Assembly: GCF_007164525.1 (NCBI RefSeq)
Contig: NZ_AP019791.1
Span: 1,971,501-2,035,500 of the forward strand
DNA from: Rubrobacter xylanophilus
GTDB taxonomy: Bacteria > Actinomycetota > Rubrobacteria > Rubrobacterales > Rubrobacteraceae
Direction: 5' to 3'
DNA length: 64,000 nucleotides
This document shows positions 58,625-64,000 of this stretch, one piece after another. The first letter of the stretch is position 1. Each line of letters opens with the position of its first letter. The notes under the pieces were generated by a model. That model saw only the letters and a program-made list of their open reading frames with translations. It was not told the origin of the DNA and did not search any database. The position numbers and the translations under genes are program-made.

Positions 58625-60988
58625 TCAGAGCAGGCCATGTTCGGCGGCGAAGCGGGCGGCCGCGGCGCGGGAACTGGTGCCGAGCTTGCGGTATACGGAA
58701 TTCAGGTGCCCGTTCACGGTGCGGGGGCTGATGAAAAGCTCGCCTGCGATCTGCTCGTTGGTCAGGCCGCGGGCCACCAGCCCCAACACCTCGACCTCCC
58801 GACGCGTAAGCCCGGCGAAACGGTCCTCCCCCGGCCGCTCTTCCTTCAGCGCGTACTCGATGACCTCTTCCAGGGACATCGCCCGGCCCTCCGCCCACGT
58901 CGCCGACCAGGCTATCTCGCCGAGCCGGGATCTCGCCCCGGCCACGAGACGCTCGTAGTCGTAGTGACACCGCAGGAAGAACGCCAGGCGGAGCCCGGTC
59001 TCCTCTCGCAGCGCCTCCGACGCTCCCCACAGGCGCGCCGCCCGGGCGGGCCGTCCTCGCGCGGCGGCTATCCCCGCCAGGCCCAGCAGGCTGTAGACGA
59101 GGCCCATCTTGTCCCTCACCTTCGCCAGCCGGCGCGTCATCTCCCCGAAGCGCGCCGCCGCCTGTTCGTAGTCGCCCATCCGGAACGCGGTGACGCCCAG
59201 GAAGTTCTCGGACAGGGAGACGCCCAACGAATCCCCGATCTCCCGGCTGAGGGCCAGGCTCCTCTCGAAGAGCGACATCGCTTCCTCGAGGTCGCCCCTG
59301 TCCAGCGCGACCATCCCCAGGAAGACGTGCAGCCGGGCGTTCACCTCCCGATCGGGGGGCTCTTCGCGTGCCGCGTCTATCTCTTCACGCAGTGCCTCCA
59401 GGTACTCTTCTTCTCCGGCGTGCAGCACGGCGCAGGCCAGGTGGATGGTGGAGTTCGCAACGCCCTTCCTGTCGCCGAGCTTCTCGAAGAGGGAACGGCT
59501 CTCCTCGAGCAGGGCCACCGTCTCCCGGCCGTCCTGGCGCAGCGAGATCCAACCGGCCTCGTTGAGCGCCTTCGCCCGCACGGCCTCCGGCACCGCGTCG
59601 CCCCCCGCAAGTCCCTTCTCCAGCCACCGGCGCCCCTCGCTCAGGTCGTGCGCGCTCCAGAAGCGGCCCAAAGCCCCCGCCAGCCGCAAACCGAGCTCCG
59701 TGGAGCCCCCTCCATCCAGCGCCCAGGAGAGCGCGGCCCGCAGGTTGCCGTGCTCTTTCTCCAGCCGGTCCAGCCACACATCCTGCCGCGCTCCCGCGAG
59801 CTCGGGCTCCGCCTCCTCGGCCAGCCGCAGGTAATATCCGGCGTGCCGCTCCCGGATGCGCCCGGCCCCTCCACTCGCCTCCAGCTTCTCCCGCGCGTAT
59901 TGGCGAACCGGCTCCAGCATCCGGTACCGCGGGCCATCTTCGTCCCCGGCCTCCACCAGGGACTTCTCCACGAGACGGGCGAGGAGGTCCAGAACGTCTT
60001 CCTCCTCGATCCCTTCGCCCGCGCCCACGGCCTCGGCCGCCTCCAGCGAGAACCTGCCCGCGAAGACCGAGAGACGCTCGAACAGCCTCCGCTCCGGCCC
60101 GGCGAGCAGCGCGTAGCTCCAGTCCAGCGCCGCGCGCAGCGTCCTATGCCTCGGGGGAGCCGTACGGCCGCCTGCGGTGAGCAGCCCGAGGGCGTCTTCG
60201 AGGCGGGCCGAGATCTGCTCCAGCGCCAGCACCTTGATGCGAGCCGTCGCCAGCTCGATGGCCAGCGGGATGCCCTCCAGCTTGCGGCAGATCTCCGCCA
60301 CCACCCCGGCATTCCCGGCCGTCAGGCAGAACGCGGGCGACCGGTGATGAGCCCGTTCCACGAAGAGCCGCACCGCTTCGTACCCGAGCATCTGTTCGAC
60401 GTTCTCCGACGTCCGCGTAGGCTCGGGCACCGAGAGCGGCGGGACCACCAGCCCAACCTCGCCCGCCACGCCTAAAACCTCGCGGCTGGTGGCGAGGATG
60501 CGCAGGCCCGGGCAACTCACCAGCAGCCTCTCCGCAAGCCGGGCACACGCCTCGACCAGGTGCTCGCAGTTGTCCAGCACCAGCAGCAGCTTCCCGGACC
60601 GGAGGTGGCCCGAGAGCGCCTCGACCACCGGGCAATCCGCCCCTTCTCGCACGCCCAGGACCGAAGCCACCGCCTGCGGCACCAGCTCGGGGTCTGCAAG
60701 CGAAGCCAGCTCCACCAGCCACACCCCATCCGGATATGACCCCCTGAGGCCGTGGGCCGCTTCCAGAGCAAGCCGCGTCTTGCCGCAGCCTCCCGGTCCG
60801 GTGAGCGTCAGGAGGCGGTTCGTCTCTAGCAGCTCGCTTATCTCGGCCAGTTCCCGCTCGCGCCCGACGAAGCCGGTGAGAGGGACGGGCAGGTTGTGAG
60901 GCGGTCGCTTCTGAGGCCGCGGCGAGAGGATCTCTACCCGCGAACCTTCTCCGTTAGCCCTGCGAGATATGTAACCTGTGTCCGTCAT
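58625..60988 (-). CDS. Large LuxR-family regulator with AAA/NB-ARC-like ATPase and TPR domains
   Basis: A 787-residue signal-transduction protein. Residues 38-300 form an NTPase (Walker A GPGGCGKT at 64-71, Walker B LLLVLDNCEH, DWSYALL), then a helical TPR-like region (about 390-690; GDYEQAAARFGEM, GDLEEAMSLFERSL), then a LuxR-type helix-turn-helix (about 720-787; LTRREVEVLGLVARGLTNEQIAGELFIS). The layout matches the MalT/AfsR-like STAND regulators that respond to an unknown inducer. No kinase or transporter is adjacent, so the target is unknown. ATG 60988. Confidence 0.93.
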   Translation of the reverse strand: MTDTGYISRRANGEGSRVEILSPRPQKRPPHNLPVPLTGFVGRERELAEISELLETNRLLTLTGPGGCGKTRLALEAAHGLRGSYPDGVWLVELASLADPELVPQAVASVLGVREGADCPVVEALSGHLRSGKLLLVLDNCEHLVEACARLAERLLVSCPGLRILATSREVLGVAGEVGLVVPPLSVPEPTRTSENVEQMLGYEAVRLFVERAHHRSPAFCLTAGNAGVVAEICRKLEGIPLAIELATARIKVLALEQISARLEDALGLLTAGGRTAPPRHRTLRAALDWSYALLAGPERRLFERLSVFAGRFSLEAAEAVGAGEGIEEEDVLDLLARLVEKSLVEAGDEDGPRYRMLEPVRQYAREKLEASGGAGRIRERHAGYYLRLAEEAEPELAGARQDVWLDRLEKEHGNLRAALSWALDGGGSTELGLRLAGALGRFWSAHDLSEGRRWLEKGLAGGDAVPEAVRAKALNEAGWISLRQDGRETVALLEESRSLFEKLGDRKGVANSTIHLACAVLHAGEEEYLEALREEIDAAREEPPDREVNARLHVFLGMVALDRGDLEEAMSLFERSLALSREIGDSLGVSLSENFLGVTAFRMGDYEQAAARFGEMTRRLAKVRDKMGLVYSLLGLAGIAAARGRPARAARLWGASEALREETGLRLAFFLRCHYDYERLVAGARSRLGEIAWSATWAEGRAMSLEEVIEYALKEERPGEDRFAGLTRREVEVLGLVARGLTNEQIAGELFISPRTVNGHLNSVYRKLGTSSRAAAARFAAEHGLL

Positions 60989-61165
60989 CTGCCTTCTCGC
61001 TCCGGAACCTGGCCCGGCCGGCGATGCTGGAGGCCCGACCTCCCCGTCCGGCGCCTCGGACGACGGGCTTATGTTACTAATAAAACATTACAACACACCT
61101 TCGCAACCGGGAGCAAGTGGCGACGAATGCCAGGTTACGCGGAGTAGGACCCTCTCCGAGGGTCG

Positions 61166-62176
61166 TTATATCCGGACCACCACCTTGCCAAAGTGCCGGC
61201 CGCTCTGCAGGTATTCGTACGCCTCCCTCGCCTCCTCGAACGGGAAAACTCGGTCGACGACCGGGCGCAGACGGGCGCTCTCGACGTCCTTCAGCATCGC
61301 CTCGAAGTGGCGCAGGCTACCGACGTAGACGGAGTCGACCCGGATGCCGCGGTCGTTTTTGGCGGCCTCCTCGAGGTCGGCGCGCTCGCCGCCGAGCAGC
61401 CCGACCAGCGTGATGTGCCCGCCCTCGCGCACGGCGCGCAGGGATCTGGGGAGGGTCTTCGCCCCTCCCACCTCCAGGATGTGGTCTACGCCGCGGCCGC
61501 CGGTGAGCTCGCGGGCGCGCAGGTCCCAGTCGGGGGTCTTCTCGTAGTTGATCGCTTCGTCCGCCCCGAGCCGCTTCCCGCGCTCCAGCTTCTCGTCGCT
61601 GCTGGAGGTCAGGATCACCCTCGCGCCGGCCATCTTCGCGAACTGCAGCGCGAAGATGCTCACGCCGCCCGTACCCATGGCGAGCACGGTCTCGCCCGGC
61701 CCGAGGTTTCCGAGCACGCGGAGCCCGACCCAAGCCGTGACCCCGGCGCAGGGGAGGGTCGACGCCTCCTCGAACGAGAGATGGTCCGGGATCTTCACAA
61801 CCCCCGTCTCCTCGAACACCACGTACTCGGCGAGCACCCCGTCGACGGCGCCGCCGAGCGCCGAAGCCGCCTTCTCCTCGTCCAGCGGACCGTCCACCCA
61901 GCGCTGGAAGAAGGCCCCGGCGACCCGGTCCCCGACATTGAACCGGCTCACGGCCGGCCCGACCTCGACGACCTCCCCCGCCCCGTCCGAGAGCGGGACC
62001 AGCGGCAGCTTCACCGGCCCCCTGCCGTAGCGCCCCCGGGCTACGAGGAGGTCGCGGTAGTTGAGGCTGGCGGCCCTCATCCGGACGAGCACCTGCCCCG
62101 GCCCGGGACGCGGCTCCGGACGCTCGGTGAGCGCGAGGCTCTCCAGCCCGCGGCCGCGCAACTCGTACACGCGCAT
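61166..62176 (-). CDS. MDR-superfamily oxidoreductase lacking the catalytic zinc site (quinone-oxidoreductase-like)
   Basis: A 336-residue medium-chain dehydrogenase with an NAD(P)-binding segment (LAMGTGGVSIFALQFAKMAGARVI). The positions of the catalytic zinc ligands are replaced: SLNYRDLLVARGRYG instead of a C-x-H-D-type motif, as in quinone oxidoreductase and related NADPH enzymes. The four structural-zinc cysteines are also missing. The cofactor loop GTGGVSIFA and HFGKVVVRI end are typical. ATG 62176. No obvious operon partners; the substrate is unknown. Confidence 0.88.
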   Translation of the reverse strand: MRVYELRGRGLESLALTERPEPRPGPGQVLVRMRAASLNYRDLLVARGRYGRGPVKLPLVPLSDGAGEVVEVGPAVSRFNVGDRVAGAFFQRWVDGPLDEEKAASALGGAVDGVLAEYVVFEETGVVKIPDHLSFEEASTLPCAGVTAWVGLRVLGNLGPGETVLAMGTGGVSIFALQFAKMAGARVILTSSSDEKLERGKRLGADEAINYEKTPDWDLRARELTGGRGVDHILEVGGAKTLPRSLRAVREGGHITLVGLLGGERADLEEAAKNDRGIRVDSVYVGSLRHFEAMLKDVESARLRPVVDRVFPFEEAREAYEYLQSGRHFGKVVVRI

Positions 62177-62300
62177 CTACGAGATCCTCCTCCCCGTCGA
62201 AACGTCTTTCCGTAGGACCAACCGCGGCACGCTACAGGTTAGCGGCACCCGCGGCAACCCCTCAAGCTCCGCCCGGAGGCCAGAGTAAGACGACCACCCC

Positions 62301-62331
62301 CGGAGCCCGGCGCGCAGGGCGCGGGGCTCCG
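62301..62331 (-). terminator. Terminator downstream of purEK
   Basis: CGGAGCCC (62301-62308) pairs with GGGCTCCG (62324-62331), with inner GCGC pairing. It lies just after the purK stop on the minus strand; there is no clear T-run. Confidence 0.55.
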
Positions 62332-62337
62332 TTTCGG

Positions 62338-63498
62338 TCAGGCGGCGCCTCCCTGGGCCTCCCAAAGACCGATCCTCTCGATCCACCGGAGGGCGGCCCC
62401 GGTGTCGGGGGCAAGCAGCGTCACGTGGCCCATCTTGCGCCCCGGTTTGGCCTCCGCCTTGCCGTAGATGTGCACCTTCGGCACCACGCCGCCGCTGGCC
62501 GCAAGCCGCCCCGCCGAGAGCAGCCGAATCAGCGGCTCCAGATGCTGGCCGAGCACGTTCACCATCACGGCCGGGGTGAGGAGGGTCGTCGGGGCGAGCG
62601 GCAGGCCGCAGACGGCCCGGAGGTGCTGCTCGAACTGCGAGGTGGTGCAGGCCTCTATGGTGTAGTGGCCGGAGTTGTGGGGGCGGGGGGCGAGCTCGTT
62701 GACGTAGAGCTCATCCCCGCCGGCCCAGAACATCTCCACGGCGACGAGCCCCACCACGCCGAGCGCCTCGGCGACGCGCACCGCCATCCGGCGGGCCTCC
62801 TCCTGAACCTCCTCCGGGATACGAGCGGGGACGATGGAGAGGTGGAGGATGTTCTGCGCGTGGACGTTCTCGGCGGGCGGGAAGGTCGCTACCTCCCCCT
62901 CCGGCGTGCGGGCCGCGATGACGGAGAGCTCCTTCCGGAAACGGATGAAGCGCTCCAGCACCAGCTCGGCCCCGGAGAGCTCGGAGAAGGCATTCCGGGC
63001 CTCGGACTCCGAGCGGATGACGCGCTGGCCCTTGCCGTCGTAGCCGCCCGTGGCGGTCTTGAGCACGCAGGGGGTTCCGAGCCTGCCGAGGGCCGCCCGG
63101 AGGTCTTCCTCGCTCCGCACCGGCTCGTAGGGGGCGACCGGGACCCCGGCCCCCTCCACCGCCCGCTTCTCGCGCAGGCGGTGCTGGGTGGTGTAGAGCA
63201 ACCGGCTGCCCTGGGGGACATACGCCTCTCGCTCCAGCATCTGCGCAACACCGGCGTCCACGTTCTCGAACTCGTAGGTGATCACGTCCGAGACCGCCGC
63301 CAGCTTCCGCGCGGCCTCGCGGTCGCCGTAGGGAGCCACGATCTGGCCTCCCGAGACCTGTCCGGCCGGGGCGTCGGGGGTGGGGTCGAGCACCACGAAG
63401 CGGTAGCCCATGTGGCCTCCGGCGAGCGCCAGCATGCGCCCGAGCTGGCCGCCGCCCAGCACGCCGATCGTGCTCCCGGGGAGAATGGTGCGGCTCAC
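62338..63498 (-). CDS. purK: 5-(Carboxyamino)imidazole ribonucleotide synthase
   Basis: PurK is an ATP-grasp enzyme that adds bicarbonate to AIR in purine synthesis. The 386-residue protein begins [16 protein letters not shown] and has the ATP-grasp segments [43 protein letters not shown] and the family C-terminus. GTG 63498 overlaps the purE stop (GTGA). Confidence 0.95.
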   Translation of the reverse strand: MSRTILPGSTIGVLGGGQLGRMLALAGGHMGYRFVVLDPTPDAPAGQVSGGQIVAPYGDREAARKLAAVSDVITYEFENVDAGVAQMLEREAYVPQGSRLLYTTQHRLREKRAVEGAGVPVAPYEPVRSEEDLRAALGRLGTPCVLKTATGGYDGKGQRVIRSESEARNAFSELSGAELVLERFIRFRKELSVIAARTPEGEVATFPPAENVHAQNILHLSIVPARIPEEVQEEARRMAVRVAEALGVVGLVAVEMFWAGGDELYVNELAPRPHNSGHYTIEACTTSQFEQHLRAVCGLPLAPTTLLTPAVMVNVLGQHLEPLIRLLSAGRLAASGGVVPKVHIYGKAEAKPGRKMGHVTLLAPDTGAALRWIERIGLWEAQGGAA

Positions 63499-63980
63499 GA
63501 GAGCTCGCCCCCCTCAAGCACCTCCCGGCGCACCCGCTCCCGGCGCTCCTCAAGCCTGCGCCGGAGCTCCGGATCGCGGATGGCGAGGATCTGAGCCGCA
63601 AGGAGACCTGCGTTGACCGCCCCGGCGCGGCCGATGGCCACCGTGGCAACCGGCACCCCGCCCGGCATCTGGACGATCGAGAGCAGCGAGTCCAGACCAT
63701 TCAGGCTGGAGGACTTCACCGGCACCCCGATCACCGGCAGCACCGTCTTGGAGGCGACCATCCCGGGCAGGTGCGCCGCCCCGCCGGCCCCGGCGATGAT
63801 CACCTCGAGCCCCCGCCGGGCGGCGCCGGCGGCGTACTCGAACATGAAGTCCGGGGTGCGGTGGGCCGAGACGACCCGCTTCTCGTAGGGGACGCCGAGC
63901 TCGTCGAGCACCCCGCAGGCGTGCCTCATCGTCTCCCAGTCCGACGCGCTGCCCATGATCACGCCTACCCGGGCGGCCAA
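63495..63980 (-). CDS. purE: 5-(Carboxyamino)imidazole ribonucleotide mutase
   Basis: PurE moves the carboxyl group of N5-CAIR to give CAIR. The class I signature [13 protein letters not shown] and [13 protein letters not shown], and [14 protein letters not shown] with [27 protein letters not shown], are intact. TTG 63980 is chosen because AAGGAGG lies 5 nt upstream, whereas GTG 63986 would overlap that sequence. 161 residues, close to the family length. Confidence 0.95.
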   Translation of the reverse strand: MAARVGVIMGSASDWETMRHACGVLDELGVPYEKRVVSAHRTPDFMFEYAAGAARRGLEVIIAGAGGAAHLPGMVASKTVLPVIGVPVKSSSLNGLDSLLSIVQMPGGVPVATVAIGRAGAVNAGLLAAQILAIRDPELRRRLEERRERVRREVLEGGELS

Positions 63981-64000
63981 CTGCACCTCCTTCCACGAAA

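Noticed and set aside
58382-60475. A long plus-strand open frame (697 codons) opposite the LuxR-type gene
   Set aside because: The first about 70 codons are the tail of the PIN pseudogene; the rest is antisense to an intact regulator. It is not a fusion toxin.

Overview
The window is very GC-rich bacterial chromosome, densely packed with short-gap or overlapping operons that often start with GTG or TTG. Gene content (AdoCbl-dependent ribonucleotide reductase with NrdR, a full classical menaquinone pathway, ArgR plus a complete arginine cluster, a class E sortase, many amine and amino-acid uptake systems) fits a deep-branching actinobacterium. My inference is Rubrobacter, possibly R. xylanophilus, but no rRNA or marker comparison is available here. 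No phage, insertion sequence or CRISPR array is visible. One tRNA (Ser, CGA) is present.

Layout. 1-7.5 kb: two tandem TPR membrane proteins, a DUF2231-Rieske protein, a GT87 glycosyltransferase, tRNA-Ser, a CDF metal exporter, nrdJ and nrdR. 7.5-12 kb: a hairpin-rich gap, then an arsenic operon read leftwards (arsM-arsR-arsC-arsN2-tadA) behind an ArsR-type operator, preceded by a divergent Nramp-like transporter. 12-19.3 kb: arginine genes. argC-argR-ACT protein-argG run left and argJ-argB-argD-argF run right from one compact divergent promoter; ornithine-pathway genes overlap by 4 nt throughout. 19.3-28.8 kb: a SufS-like gene and the menaquinone operon menF-menD-(TMEM175 channel)-menH-menB-menC-menE. 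28.9-32.9 kb: xylulokinase, a lipoprotein-type class E sortase, a phasin-like protein, BioY.

32.9-54.7 kb is an amine-catabolism region. gabD-APC permease-gabT form one unit. A PucR regulator diverges from an NCS1 permease-cyclase-like hydrolase-agmatinase family-sodium symporter operon. Alanine dehydrogenase, a MerR-XRE-cupin regulator and an S9 peptidase follow. Then come a putrescine-type aminotransferase, potA-potD-potB-potC, a metallo-beta-lactamase-fold protein and an aminoaldehyde dehydrogenase. Taken together these can convert agmatine or imported putrescine to GABA and then succinate.

54.7-58.6 kb holds exported surface-type proteins (RTX repeat protein, a C1q-like protein) whose upstream regions share a conserved structured element that I do not recognise, plus a decayed VapBC-type toxin-antitoxin locus. 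58.6-64 kb: a large AAA/LuxR regulator, a zinc-less MDR oxidoreductase, and purE-purK.

Most notable: the repeated leader element at 56.1 and 57.8 kb, a CASTOR-like ACT protein inside the arginine operon, an APC permease cut by a TGA where a Trp codon is expected, probable CTG start codons for menH and menC, and a 19-bp repeated motif shared by the nrdR/tadA gap and the Nramp-like gene.
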